Source of the DNA: Candidatus Riflebacteria bacterium HGW-Riflebacteria-2
GTDB lineage: Bacteria > Muiribacteriota > Ozemobacteria > Ozemobacterales > Ozemobacteraceae
Length of the DNA stretch: 34,124 nucleotides
Direction of reading: 5' to 3'
NCBI GenBank assembly: GCA_002839435.1
Contig: PGYA01000051.1
Coordinates: 1 to 34,124 of the forward strand
Part shown: in pieces, positions 13,318 through 23,200 of the stretch
Position numbering within the stretch: position 1 is the first letter of the stretch
How the letters are laid out: each line of letters opens with the position of its first letter
The notes under the pieces: model-generated
The model's database searches: none
Told to the model about the DNA's origin: nothing
What the model saw: the letters and a program-made list of their open reading frames with translations, nothing else
Program-made: the position numbers and the translations under genes

Positions 13318-14769
13318 ATGAGTCTGTCTATCAGCAAAGTTCTGACAATGTCACCTTCAGACGAAACGGTTTCGGTGAGCGGATGGGTGCGAACCAGGCG
13401 CTCGAGCAAGAATGTCTCTTTTGTCGCGCTGAACGACGGCTCTACCATTCGCAACCTGCAGCTGGTAATCGATGTCGATAAGGGCTACGAAGGCATGAAT
13501 GAAGAGGCCATGGTCAAAGTTACTACCGGCGCTTCACTGTGTGCCTCAGGAAAACTCGTAGCATCGCAGGGAAGCGGCCAGGCCGTCGAACTGCTTTGCG
13601 AAAAAATCAGCGTCGAAGGTGTCGCCGATCCCGAAGAATACCCGCTGCAGCCGAAAAGGCATTCGCTCGAATTCTTGCGCGAAATTGGCCATCTGCGCTT
13701 CAGAACAAACGTTTTTGGCGCGATTCTGCGAGTGCGCCATGCCATGACCTTTGCCATTCACAAGTTTTTTAACGATCGTGGCTTTTTTAACATTCATTCG
13801 CCGATCATAACCGGCTCTGACTGCGAAGGTGCCGGCGAAATGTTCAGGGTTACAACCCTGCCTGAAAATAATCCGCCACTGCTTGACGACGGAAAAGTCG
13901 ATTTCTCGAAAGACTTTTTCGGCAAGGCGACCAATCTGACCGTTTCCGGCCAGCTCGAGGCAGAACTTGCCGCTATGGCACTTGGCAAGGTCTATACCTT
14001 CGGACCAACCTTTCGCGCTGAAAATTCCAACACTTCGCGCCATCTCGCTGAGTTCTGGATGATCGAACCGGAAGTCGCCTTCGCCGACCTCAAAGACAAC
14101 ATGGATCTAGCCGAAGACTTTTTGAAGTATCTCATCGGCTATGCCCTCGAAAACTGCGTTGACGACATGGAATTCTTGAGCAAGCGCTACGCTGAAGAAG
14201 AAAAACTCAAACCACAGGCTGAGCGCGAAGAAATGACACTGCTCGAAAAGCTTGAATTCGTGCGCAACAACAGTTTTGAACGCGTCACCTATACGCAGGC
14301 GATCGACATTCTCATGAACAGCACGCCGAACAAAAAGAAGAAGTTCCAGTATCCTGTCGAGCGCTGGGGCATTGACCTGCAGTCTGAGCATGAGCGCTAT
14401 CTTGTCGAGAAGCATTTCAAAAAGCCGGTTATCGTAACCGACTATCCGCGTGAAAACAAGGCTTTCTATATGCGAGTCAATCCAGATGAAAAAACCGTTG
14501 CCGCCATGGACATACTTGTGCCCGGCGTCGGCGAAATCATCGGCGGCTCACAGCGCGAAGAGCGCTACGAAATTCTCAAAGAACGCGCCGCTGAATTCAA
14601 GATTCCAGAAGAAAGCATCTGGTGGTATCTCGATATTCGCAAATACGGCAGCGTTGTTCACAGTGGCTTTGGACTCGGTTTCGAGCGCCTGCTGATGTTT
14701 ATAACTGGTATGAGCAACGTTAGAGACGTGTCGCCTTTTCCAAGAACACCAAAATCAGCCGAATTTTGA
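13318..14769 (+). CDS. asnS: Asparagine--tRNA ligase
   Basis: A 483-residue class IIb aminoacyl-tRNA synthetase. The N-terminal anticodon-binding OB fold (about residues 15-100) starts SVSGWVRTRRSSKNVSFVAL. The catalytic core follows, with motif 2 at about 231-251 (FRAENSNTSRHLAEFWMIEPE region) and motif 3 near 449-460 (GFGLGFERLLMFI), ending NVRDVSPFPRTP. The SRHLAEFWMIEPE form and the length identify AsnRS rather than AspRS or LysRS. It charges tRNA-Asn with asparagine using ATP in the cytoplasm. Its presence means Asn-tRNA need not rely on the GatCAB route. A GAGG site stands 8 nt before the ATG; the promoter is at 13233-13261, and a terminator follows. Confidence 0.97.
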   Translation: MSLSISKVLTMSPSDETVSVSGWVRTRRSSKNVSFVALNDGSTIRNLQLVIDVDKGYEGMNEEAMVKVTTGASLCASGKLVASQGSGQAVELLCEKISVEGVADPEEYPLQPKRHSLEFLREIGHLRFRTNVFGAILRVRHAMTFAIHKFFNDRGFFNIHSPIITGSDCEGAGEMFRVTTLPENNPPLLDDGKVDFSKDFFGKATNLTVSGQLEAELAAMALGKVYTFGPTFRAENSNTSRHLAEFWMIEPEVAFADLKDNMDLAEDFLKYLIGYALENCVDDMEFLSKRYAEEEKLKPQAEREEMTLLEKLEFVRNNSFERVTYTQAIDILMNSTPNKKKKFQYPVERWGIDLQSEHERYLVEKHFKKPVIVTDYPRENKAFYMRVNPDEKTVAAMDILVPGVGEIIGGSQREERYEILKERAAEFKIPEESIWWYLDIRKYGSVVHSGFGLGFERLLMFITGMSNVRDVSPFPRTPKSAEF

Positions 14770-14792
14770 CAACATTTATAGCTGAAACAAAT

Positions 14793-14836
14793 CAGCCATC
14801 TGCTGTATCTGAAAAGAGCCGCAGGTGGCTGTTTTA
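14793..14836 (+). terminator. Terminator of asnS
   Basis: CAGCCATCTGC (14793-14803) and GCAGGTGGCTG (14821-14831) form an 11-bp stem with one wobble pair and a 17-nt loop, followed by TTTTAT. It lies 24 nt after the asnS stop codon. Confidence 0.65.
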
Positions 14837-14917
14837 TAAAGCAGGTTTTTTATCTAGATTGAATATATAATGACAGATAATACACAGATTCAATGGTGAC
14901 AAAGGACTGGATCGTTA

Positions 14918-16867
14918 TCAGTCGAATGTGCTTTCTACTGGCAATTCTCGCGCGTTTAGCCGGCTGTCGGGGTGGTTGGCCGGGTAGGTTTCCTCATTAT
15001 ATGGGGGATCGGGAGATATCAACGGCAGCTGATAAGTCTCGTGTGCTTTTATGAACTCTTCGCTTTCAGCAACTAAATCGCCTTCGCCCGTTGCTCTGTC
15101 GAGATCTGGAATATCGCCTTTGCCGATTCCAGGAATAAAAATTACCGGATCTGATCCGAGAATGGCGATGAATTCAAAAATGGGTTTCAGCTGCAGTGTG
15201 CGCCCAACGTAACTTGCAACTCTGTTCCAGTCGTCGTCGCCGAGATGCGAGCACTTATTGAACCAGGTTTTGAGAGGGGCGAATTCGAATGTCTTATAGT
15301 AGGCAGCATCATATAGAGCACGGCCCTGTAGCATATCGTCGCTATCAAAGGATGGGCTGGCGAACAAAGAAGTCAGATAATAACGGTATTTCGACTGGTC
15401 AGACAATGTGTCGGCATCTTTTTCTGTATAACGGCCCAGGGGCGAGACAAAAAAATCACCAGTGTTCATTTTTGCGTCTGCCATGAAAAGTCCGGCGCCA
15501 TCGAGAGCCAGCCAGAAAAGGTTATTACTGTCAATCAGCATCGAAGTTGCCCGCAGGCTTTGTAGACGGGCTTCGAGTTCGGGCAGAATTGTTTCTTCCG
15601 GCCGCCCGTGCAGGCTGTCAATGGTCTTTTCGTCGAGAAGTTGCGCTGCTGCTTCGCGGCGCACTTCCCTGAACATTCGCCCCAGCATACGACCTCTGAA
15701 TCTTCTGCCGATGTCGAAACGCGCAAGATCCCTGGTGGTTGGCGACAGATTGATCAATTCTGCAGAGTTATTGTAAGAATACATGAGTCCGGAATCCTTG
15801 AACGATGCACAATGCATCCAGCCATTTTCAATGCGTTGTGCTTTGTGATCGTTCATGGCAATCTGGAACATACCATTTGAAGTTGCAATCATTACCGTTG
15901 CCGAGCCTGGTTTTGCAACGTCGAGCATTGCCTGCATCCGGGCATCGAGGTCGCCGGGACTTGTTTCTTCAATGGCTTTGTTAATCTTGATTCCGGCGAA
16001 GAAAGCATTGACTATCAATTCATATTTTTCGATGGGAATCATCAATTCGAGAGGCTTGGTCAGGATAAGGTCATTAATCCAATATTTTTCATCGTCGCCA
16101 AAATCTATTGATCTGAAGGTGTCGCTGCGGCGCACTGCCAGCCCATTCTCGGTGCCAACCCAGAGGTTGTCGTTGCTGTCGAAAAGCAACGATCGGATTC
16201 TTTCTCCAGGCAGACCGTCAGATTCACCATATTTGACGCCTTTTTTGTCAAAAAGCCCTTCTGAAGTGCCGGCCCAGAGATCGCCGCCCCGGCTGAAAGC
16301 CAATGCAGTAATAGTGCGGTCGCCGAACACTTCGACGGCGCGGCACGCGGCGTTACTGAAGTTTTCATCATCAACTATGTTAAAAAGACCGCCGGTAGTC
16401 GCCACGTAAATGCGCTTTTCACGATTGTTGTAAGCCATGTCGTGAATTGCAATCTGACCATGCTTTTTGGGATTCTCAATGGGAAACTTGTTGAACACGG
16501 CGCGACCGGCAGTGACCACGCTCAGCTTGATGACTCCGGCGTCCTTGGTTCCGATAAAGATGTTACCGTTTTTATCTTCGCACAATGCCGTGATCTGGTT
16601 TGATGGTATAAAGTCATGATCGATAAAATGGTAGGTTGATACTCCCTCGACCACTGCGCAGGCACCACCCAATTCGTATTCGGAAGACAACTCAGAGCCA
16701 TCAAGTGTTGTGCGGTTCGAGAAGAGCGACTGAAATGGTTGAGTATTTTGCCCTTCCAGCGTAATAGCAGGTACTGTCAAGCTCTGCCCGTTCACCGAAA
16801 CAGCAGGCGCTGAAAAACATAGAATAACTAGAACCATCAATATCAGAGGGTGTTTGTTCAGATTCAT
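14918..16867 (-). CDS. Secreted regulator-type beta-propeller protein
   Basis: A 649-residue protein. An N-terminal signal peptide (MNLNKHPLILMVLVILCFSA, cleavage likely near VNG) is followed by propeller repeats of the two-component-regulator type. Examples are GNIFIGTKDAGVIKL, KRIYVATTGGLFNI, GDLWAGTSEGLF, DNLWVGTENGLAV and NLFWLALDGAGLFMAD. Residues about 280-430 and the last 130 are not clear repeats. Such propellers usually form the sensor half of membrane histidine kinases, but here no transmembrane helix or kinase follows, so the protein stands alone in the periplasm or outside. I choose the ATG at 16867 because GGGAG lies 7 nt before it; the frame also allows 16882. It diverges from the metal-efflux operon across 170 bp. 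Function unknown. Confidence 0.75.
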   Translation of the reverse strand: MNLNKHPLILMVLVILCFSAPAVSVNGQSLTVPAITLEGQNTQPFQSLFSNRTTLDGSELSSEYELGGACAVVEGVSTYHFIDHDFIPSNQITALCEDKNGNIFIGTKDAGVIKLSVVTAGRAVFNKFPIENPKKHGQIAIHDMAYNNREKRIYVATTGGLFNIVDDENFSNAACRAVEVFGDRTITALAFSRGGDLWAGTSEGLFDKKGVKYGESDGLPGERIRSLLFDSNDNLWVGTENGLAVRRSDTFRSIDFGDDEKYWINDLILTKPLELMIPIEKYELIVNAFFAGIKINKAIEETSPGDLDARMQAMLDVAKPGSATVMIATSNGMFQIAMNDHKAQRIENGWMHCASFKDSGLMYSYNNSAELINLSPTTRDLARFDIGRRFRGRMLGRMFREVRREAAAQLLDEKTIDSLHGRPEETILPELEARLQSLRATSMLIDSNNLFWLALDGAGLFMADAKMNTGDFFVSPLGRYTEKDADTLSDQSKYRYYLTSLFASPSFDSDDMLQGRALYDAAYYKTFEFAPLKTWFNKCSHLGDDDWNRVASYVGRTLQLKPIFEFIAILGSDPVIFIPGIGKGDIPDLDRATGEGDLVAESEEFIKAHETYQLPLISPDPPYNEETYPANHPDSRLNARELPVESTFD

Positions 16868-16999
16868 CAATGTCTCCCGCATGGCGTAATCTTGTAAAAT
16901 TCAATACCTACAAAATAGCATATTACTCCTGCTGGCAAAATCATGTATTTATACGTTGCTGTAGCCTGCTCATTATCTGTGGTGTGATAATGCAAATTC

Positions 17000-17008
17000 T
17001 GCTATATT
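17000..17008 (+). promoter_or_regulatory. Extended -10 promoter of the metal-efflux operon
   Basis: TGCTATATT (TGn plus TATATT) ends 29 bp before the TTG start of the first gene. No convincing -35 hexamer is seen 17 bp upstream, as is common for extended -10 promoters. No MerR-type dyad could be recognised in the 170-bp divergent gap (16868-17037). Confidence 0.45.
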
Positions 17009-17037
17009 GGTTTTATTAAAGCTCACGAGGTACAGAA

Positions 17038-17388
17038 TTGCTGCGGTCAAAAGCATTAAAGAATGCACTTGCTACATTGCTGCTGCTAACAGTATTTGCA
17101 GTGCTGATTCAGGGCATTCTACACGAGGCCTGGCAAGAATCCGATCACGCATGCTGTAGTTCGGCAGATATGGCTATAACCTCGCCAGAGCAAGCTGACG
17201 ACTGCCATTCAGAGCATCAGAGCTGTTCGAGCCTTTCCTGCTCACATGGAACGTTGTTTCTGGCCGAATCAGCATTTTGCTGGCAAACATTCGGGCAGAT
17301 TGAGCTTTTAAAATTTACCAATACCAGTCAACGGCTGCCGATAATTGCAGCAAACTTTTTTAAACCACCAAGAGTCTCCATCGGCTGA
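17038..17388 (+). CDS. Small Cys/His-rich exported protein, CzcI/CopL-like position
   Basis: A 116-residue protein with a TTG start and a GAGG site about 8 nt upstream. Residues 8-29 form a hydrophobic signal or anchor helix. A short segment rich in possible metal ligands follows (HACCSSAD, DDCHSEHQSCSSLSCSH, about residues 39-77), and the C-terminus ends FFKPPRVSIG. It is the first gene of the efflux operon, 44 bp before the TolC-family gene. This resembles CzcI or CopL/DUF2946 proteins, small periplasmic metal-associated proteins found ahead of metal-resistance genes. The resemblance is in layout and ligand content; I cannot prove homology by eye. A periplasmic metal-binding or regulatory role is inferred. 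Confidence 0.6.
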   Translation: MLRSKALKNALATLLLLTVFAVLIQGILHEAWQESDHACCSSADMAITSPEQADDCHSEHQSCSSLSCSHGTLFLAESAFCWQTFGQIELLKFTNTSQRLPIIAANFFKPPRVSIG

Positions 17389-17432
17389 TTCAGTAATCTT
17401 TTTATAAACTGACATGCTAATCGGAGGCATTT

Positions 17433-18698
17433 ATGCGCATTTCAATGCGTTTTGTTATTTTACTTTACATTCTTTTCTATCCATTTAACCTATCGCAGGC
17501 GCTCACATTAGATGACGCTCTCGAGATCGCTCAAAATCACCCGGTGCTGCAATCGCACGACCTGAACATCAAAGGTCGCGAACACGAGGCCAGAGATGCC
17601 AACGCCAGGGGCGCCAGCAGCATTTCTTTAAATTCTGAGAACTTTGGTGGCAGCCAACGCGGGTTTTCCAATGTCGAAGCATCCATTGAATTTTCGCTGC
17701 CCATTCAGGACAAAGAAAAGGTCAAGGCCAGAACAAAACTGGCGATGGCCAGAATTGATCTGAGCAAACTTGCGAAGACCAGTGCCGCCTGGATAATTCA
17801 GAACCAGACTCAACGCGCTTTTCATCGAGCCCTGAGCGCGAGATTAATTGCTGAAAAGGCAGAAGAAAACATTGAAAATGCCAAAAAAATGGTAAGCGCT
17901 GCCCAGATAATGGTTGAGGCTGGTTCTACCGCTGAACGCGAAGTTTTCCAGGCTGAACTGTTTTTACAGGAAGCGAAACTTGAGCACCAATCATTGCTTG
18001 GCAGGTTTGAAGATGCAAAGGCCGACCTGGCAATAGCAATGGGACTCGATTCCCTGCAGAATCACAGCATAGAAGGCTCTGCCACGATTGATCTGCAGCT
18101 GCCAGCAATTGAAGAACTCGAAATGCTCGTTCTAAGCTCTCATCCAGAAATTCTGGCCGGTGAGCTGCTTTCTGATGAGGTTAACTCAAAACTTGCAGTA
18201 ATTCGTGCCGAAAATCGGCCAGGATGGGGCATCACTGCCGGAGCACGCAATCTACGGGAAACCAGTCAGCACGATTTTTTGATTGGCATTACCGTTGAGC
18301 TTCCTCGTGCCAGAGACAATAAGGGCGAAAGACAGTCTCTGCAATGTGATCTGGAACGTCTTGCCCTTGAAAAAGCCAATAAGGCCAGAGAGTTGCGCCT
18401 GCAACTGATCAGCGCCTGGCAGAAATTCACCAGACTCCAGGAGAAGAGCAAAAAAATTCGCGATGAGATTCTGCCAGCTTCATACCAACTGTTTGAGCTT
18501 GCACTGACCGGATATCAACTCGGAAAAACCGATCAGATAGTGGTCCTGCAGACACAAAAGGAATTTCTCGGTCATAGAGACAACTATCTGCAGAGTCTTG
18601 CAGAGCTGTATGAAGCAATGGATTACATCGAAAGCCTTGTTGGCCCCGCCAACATTTCACTAAGAACCAGCTCTTCAGAGACTCTTAACCAGCAATAG
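17433..18698 (+). CDS. czcC: TolC-family outer-membrane efflux protein (CzcC-like)
   Basis: A 421-residue protein with a GGAGG site 5 nt before the ATG and a signal peptide (MRISMRFVILLYILFYPFNL, ending near SQA). The mature part starts LTLDDALEIAQNHPVL, the usual opening of an outer-membrane efflux protein, and shows long helical repeats (ARIDLSKLAKTSAAW, ELAEK-type coiled segments). A second OEP half comes later (ASYQLFELALTGYQLGKTDQIVVLQTQKEF). It should form the trimeric outer-membrane channel of the tripartite metal exporter together with the adaptor and pump encoded next. It lies 19 bp before the adaptor gene. The czc name reflects context; cnrC- or nccC-type function is equally possible. 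Confidence 0.88.
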   Translation: MRISMRFVILLYILFYPFNLSQALTLDDALEIAQNHPVLQSHDLNIKGREHEARDANARGASSISLNSENFGGSQRGFSNVEASIEFSLPIQDKEKVKARTKLAMARIDLSKLAKTSAAWIIQNQTQRAFHRALSARLIAEKAEENIENAKKMVSAAQIMVEAGSTAEREVFQAELFLQEAKLEHQSLLGRFEDAKADLAIAMGLDSLQNHSIEGSATIDLQLPAIEELEMLVLSSHPEILAGELLSDEVNSKLAVIRAENRPGWGITAGARNLRETSQHDFLIGITVELPRARDNKGERQSLQCDLERLALEKANKARELRLQLISAWQKFTRLQEKSKKIRDEILPASYQLFELALTGYQLGKTDQIVVLQTQKEFLGHRDNYLQSLAELYEAMDYIESLVGPANISLRTSSSETLNQQ

Positions 18699-18717
18699 AA
18701 AATACGAGGACAAAATC

Positions 18718-20247
18718 ATGAAGAAAATTTTCACCACAGCTGTTGTTATAACCTTTTCCATGTTTTTTATGGCAGTAATTGCAAACACCCCACTGTTCAG
18801 TCAGTCCACAGATCCCCACGCTGGCTGTGATCATGCAAAAGAAGCACCTGCCGTCGACCCACATGCTGGTCATGATCATGCAAAAGAAGCACCTGCCGCC
18901 GACCCGCATGCTGGTCATGATCATGCAACAAAAGCACCCGCCGCCGACCCACATGCTGGTCATGATCATGCAAAAGAAGCACCTGCCGCCGACCCACATG
19001 CTGACCATGACCATGCTGCTGGAGAGGCCTGCTCAACAGACCCGCACGCTGGCCATGACCACAGTGCCCATGCTGATGCAGGTAAAATGCCAGTAGAAGA
19101 GCTCTTTAAACAGGAGTGCGAACATAAAATTAAAACAATCGACTGCGATGAGTGCCGCTACGAGCTGGGCGCTGTAAAAGTAACCGACCAGACCAAGGCG
19201 ATGCTGAAAACCCAAAAGTTGTCTCAGGAACAGCGCCGCGAAGAAATCACCTTTCGCGGTGAACTCGAATACGACAATCAGTTGTTTCGAACCGTGGCCA
19301 GCGTAGTGCCTGGAATAATCTCGTCAATTACGGTTCGCAATGGCGACAGTGTAGAACAGGGACAGATCCTTGCGATTATTGAAAGTCCGGAATTATCGCA
19401 TCTAGCTCTTGATTTGCGAAAACTGGTGGCAGAGCTTGAGCTTGCCGAAAAAAAGCTAAACCGTGAAGAGCTGTTACACAAAAAGAAGGTTGGTGCGATG
19501 CAAGCAGTGCAGGAGGCCCGCGCCGCAAGAGATCTCGCCGCGATCGAGATTAAATGCAGCAAAGAGCGTCTCGCCATGTTTGGTTTCTCTGAGAAGGATA
19601 TTAACGCCATTACTGCAGGACGCAGCGAGACAACGCAAAAAGGGCAGCTTAAAATAGCTTCCCCGATGCAAGGGCGTGTCATAAAAGTTCACGCTAATAT
19701 TGGCAGCGCAGTCGGTGAACAACAGGCAATTTTTGACATTGTCAATATCAAGCAACTGCGAGCCATAGGACAAATCAAGGAATCAGACATTTCAACTGTA
19801 ATTGCTGAGCTTAAAATAGGAGACATAAAAGGCTTTATCACAACCCAGGCCTTTCCCGACATGCTGTACCCGGTAAAAGCGGTAAGCGCAGATGCCGGCC
19901 TCAGAACAACTACGCGCACGTTGGGAATCCAGCTGACAGTTAACAATCCTGACGAACTGCTTCGCCCAGGAATGTTTATCGAAGGCTCTTTGCAGATAGG
20001 CCTGAGTCAGCAGAAACCAGTTCTTCCTGCCAGCGCTCTGCTCGAAGATGAAGACGACTGCTTTGTATTTGTTAAATACAACGACTCACTCTATCTTCGC
20101 CGGGACATAACGGTTGCATCAAGACAGGGCGACACAATCGTTGTCAGCAGCGGAATCGCCGAAGGCGCCGAAGTGGTGACAGAGGGCGGCTTTCTTCTTA
20201 AATCAGACATCCTGCGCGGCAAAATGGGCGCAGGATGCGCACATTAA
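18718..20247 (+). CDS. czcB: RND efflux periplasmic adaptor with His-rich N-terminus (CzcB-like)
   Basis: A 509-residue membrane-fusion protein. A signal or anchor helix (about residues 5-23) is followed by six DPHAGHDH-type units (residues 32-115), a predicted metal-binding tail. Then comes a Cys motif (ECEHKIKTIDCDECRYELG) known in some heavy-metal adaptors. The adaptor body follows: a lipoyl-like half (VVPGIISSITVRNGDSVEQGQ), a helical hairpin (about 235-280), the second lipoyl half (MQGRVIKVHANIGSAVGEQ) and beta barrel domains with LRPGMFIEG. It links pump and outer-membrane channel and may hand metal ions to the pump. GAGG precedes the ATG. The pump gene starts 11 bp after its stop. Confidence 0.9.
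   Translation: MKKIFTTAVVITFSMFFMAVIANTPLFSQSTDPHAGCDHAKEAPAVDPHAGHDHAKEAPAADPHAGHDHATKAPAADPHAGHDHAKEAPAADPHADHDHAAGEACSTDPHAGHDHSAHADAGKMPVEELFKQECEHKIKTIDCDECRYELGAVKVTDQTKAMLKTQKLSQEQRREEITFRGELEYDNQLFRTVASVVPGIISSITVRNGDSVEQGQILAIIESPELSHLALDLRKLVAELELAEKKLNREELLHKKKVGAMQAVQEARAARDLAAIEIKCSKERLAMFGFSEKDINAITAGRSETTQKGQLKIASPMQGRVIKVHANIGSAVGEQQAIFDIVNIKQLRAIGQIKESDISTVIAELKIGDIKGFITTQAFPDMLYPVKAVSADAGLRTTTRTLGIQLTVNNPDELLRPGMFIEGSLQIGLSQQKPVLPASALLEDEDDCFVFVKYNDSLYLRRDITVASRQGDTIVVSSGIAEGAEVVTEGGFLLKSDILRGKMGAGCAH
18811..19062 (+). repeat. 45-bp tandem repeats inside czcB
   Basis: Four near-identical 45-bp units (18811-18855, 18856-18900, 18901-18945, 18946-18990) encode DPHAGHDHAKEAPAA. 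A 48-bp variant (18991-19038) and a partial sixth unit (19039-19062) follow. The differences are few and mostly synonymous, as expected from recent expansion. The array stays in frame, so copy-number change would alter only the number of His-rich units. Confidence 0.95.
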
Positions 20248-20258
20248 GGGGAAATGTC

Positions 20259-23200
20259 ATGAACAGGTTTTTCGATTTCCTTCTGACCCAACGCTTTTTT
20301 GTATTCCTAATTACGGCCATACTTATGATCACCGGGCTGGTCTCGTGGAACCGTCTGCCGATAGACGCATTTCCAGACGTCACCAACGTTCAGGTCATGA
20401 TTCTGACCAAGGTTCCCGGCCTGACATCGCTTGATGTCGAGCAGCGCGTAACTTTTCCGATTGAGCAGCACATGGGTGGCCTGCCGCAGGTTAAACAGGT
20501 GCGATCGGTATCGAAGTCTGAAATCTCGCAGGTTGTCGTTATTTTTGAAGATGACGTTGATATCTACTTTGCCAGACAACTGGTATTTGAGCGTATTGCT
20601 GAGGCGCGCGAGTCTCTGCCACCCGGCTCATCTCCCGAGATGACTCCAATCAGCACGGGGCTTGGCGAAGTGTTTCAGTATACCCTCGATAGCGATGAAT
20701 CGAGCCCGACAGAATTGCGCACTCTCCAGGACTGGGTAGTCGCTCCGCAACTGCGCACAATTTCTGGAGTGACCGAGATCAACAGTTTCGGCGGCTTTGT
20801 TAAGCAATATCACGTAGTCGTTAAGCCAGCAGCCCTTGAGAAGTATGAGATATCTCTGCGTTCTGTAATCGAGAAGCTTGCAGAGAACAACGCCAATGCC
20901 GGCGGATCATTTATTGTAAAAGACTGGCAACAGACCTTTATTCGTTCACTTGGCCTGTTAACCAGCCTCGAAGATATTGGCAACGTGGTATTGAAAGACA
21001 ATGATGGCGTGCCGGTTCTGGTCAAAGATGTTGCCGAGGTTACTACCGGAGGGCAAACCCGTCAGGGTGGTGTAACCCGTGATGACAAAGGTGAAGTTGT
21101 CGCCGGCATGGTTATCATGCTGCAGGGAGCTAATTCAAAAGACGTCGTCGAAGAAGTCAAAGAAAAAATTCCGCATATTCAAAAGGCATTACCCAAAAAC
21201 GTCAAGATCAACCCTTTCTACGACAGGACCTCACTGATTCAGGCCTGTATTAAAACAGTTGTCGATGCCATCGGCGAAGGTGGTATCTGCGTAATTTTTG
21301 TGCTCTTTCTATTTCTGGCTGAACTGAGAACGGCAGCAGTAGTATTGTTTTCAATCCCGATGACCTTTCTGGTCAGTTTTATCATCATGGATTTGACGGG
21401 AATGTCTTCAAACCTGATGAGCCTGGGAGGACTCGCTTTTTCGGTCGGCATGGTTGTCGATGCCACCATTGTTGTCACCGAGAATGCCCGCCGCCATCTT
21501 GCATTGGCAAAGCCTGATGAAACAAGAATGGCAATCGTCAGCCGGTCGATACAGGAAGTTGTGCGACCAGTATCATTCTCGATTTTCATCGTGTCACTGA
21601 TTCTGATCCCGTTGTTTACGCTTCAAGGCATGGAAGGCAAAATGTTCATTCCGCTGGCCCAGACTATGCTTATTGCACTGCTGGCCTCACTGGGCATTGC
21701 GCTTTTTATCGCGCCGGCATTGAGCGAAAGTCTTCTCCCCAGAGGAAGAGAATACGAATTTCCATTTGTATCCTGGTTTCACCGGCTCTATGGGCGCACG
21801 TTAAACATCTGCTTGAAATACCAGTGGACGACGATCGCACTGTCTTTGCTGCTGCTGATCGGCACAGCTTCGCTCGCCCTCGGACTAGGCACAGACTTTA
21901 TGCCAGACCTTGACGAAGGTGCTATCGCCATCAACAGTGTCAGGTTACCCAACGCATCTCTGGCTGGTTCCGTCAAGGTGGCTGACGAAATCGGCAGAAT
22001 GCTGAAAGTCGTTCCCGAGATTGAAACTGTGGTCGGCAAAACCGGTCGGGCTGAGATTTCTGAAGACCCGATGGGGCCAGAACAAACCGACTTTGTCATC
22101 ATGCTCAAGTCGCGCAAGGATTTTCCTGAAGGCCGGTCTAAAGCAGAAGTAACCGAACACATCAGACAGGTGTTGAACCAGGTGCCCGGACTGCGGCACT
22201 CGTTCTCGCAACCAATCGCTTTGCGCGTAAACGAACTGATTTCAGGCATCAAAAGCGATGTTGCTGTCAAAATATTTGGCGATGATCTTGATCTGCTGGC
22301 CAAATACGCTGGCGAAGTCGCGGCCATTCTCGCTGCAACACCCGGCGCTTACGATACCAAATCGGCACAACTTTCTGGCATGCGCCAGCTTGATATCTGT
22401 ATTGACCGCGCAGCGGCTGCCAGATACGGCCTCAATGCCGGCGATGTAAATGAACTGATTGAAACCGCGGTAGGTGGCAAGGTGGCCACCACAATAATTG
22501 AGGGCCAGCGCCGCTTCGATCTGCAGGTTCGCTATCCGGAAAACGTGCGCAAAAATCAGGATGACATTATGAATCTGCGCATTCGCACGCCTGGCGACAC
22601 CCTTATTCCCTTGAAGCAGATAGCCAGCATCCGACCAGTTGAGGTTCCGATCGAGGTTAAGCGAGAGAATGGCCTCAGAAGCCTGGTGGTTGAAACCAAC
22701 GTGCGCAACCGCGATCTTGGCAGCTTTATTGATGATCTACAGAAGCGCCTGGAACCACTGGAAGCGAAACTGCCGACCGGCTACTTTTTGAATCTCGGTG
22801 GTCAATTTGAAAATCAGCAGAGGGCTATGAAAAGACTCGGACTGGTTGTGCCGGTAGTGTTGCTGTTCATTCTCATTCTGCTGGTCATGGCACTTGGCAA
22901 ACTGCGCGACGCGCTTCTGGTAATAACTATCCTGCCGTTTGCGCTGGTCGGTGGAATAATTGCGCTGTGGTTATGGCAAATGACCTTCTCAGTTTCTGCC
23001 GCTATCGCCTTTATCGTTCTGCTGGGTGTTGCTGTGCAGGACGGGGTTCTGCTCATTTCATTCATGCGCCAGCTGATCAACGAAGGCAAGGACCTGCCGG
23101 TAGCGATAAGACAGGCCTGCGCGCTGCGTTACCGTGCCATCATGATGACTACTCTGACTTCTTTCATAGGCCATGTGCCGATGTTACTATCGACCGGTTC

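Noticed and set aside
13546..14043. Antisense ORF of 165 codons inside asnS
   Set aside because: asnS is unambiguous in the opposite frame and the antisense product shows no recognisable family.
14853..14900. A TATATAATGA string after asnS that looks like a plus-strand -10 box
   Set aside because: No plus-strand gene starts downstream; the next gene runs on the minus strand and the string lies in A/T-rich spacer.
16868..17037. Search for a MerR- or CueR-type operator in front of the metal-efflux operon
   Set aside because: No dyad with the expected spacing could be seen; only an extended -10 is supported.
18685..19036. Long antisense ORFs with repeated Met/Gly/His patterns opposite the start of czcB
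   Set aside because: They are shadows of the 45-bp tandem repeat array read on the other strand; the plus frame has a ribosome site, signal peptide and adaptor domains.
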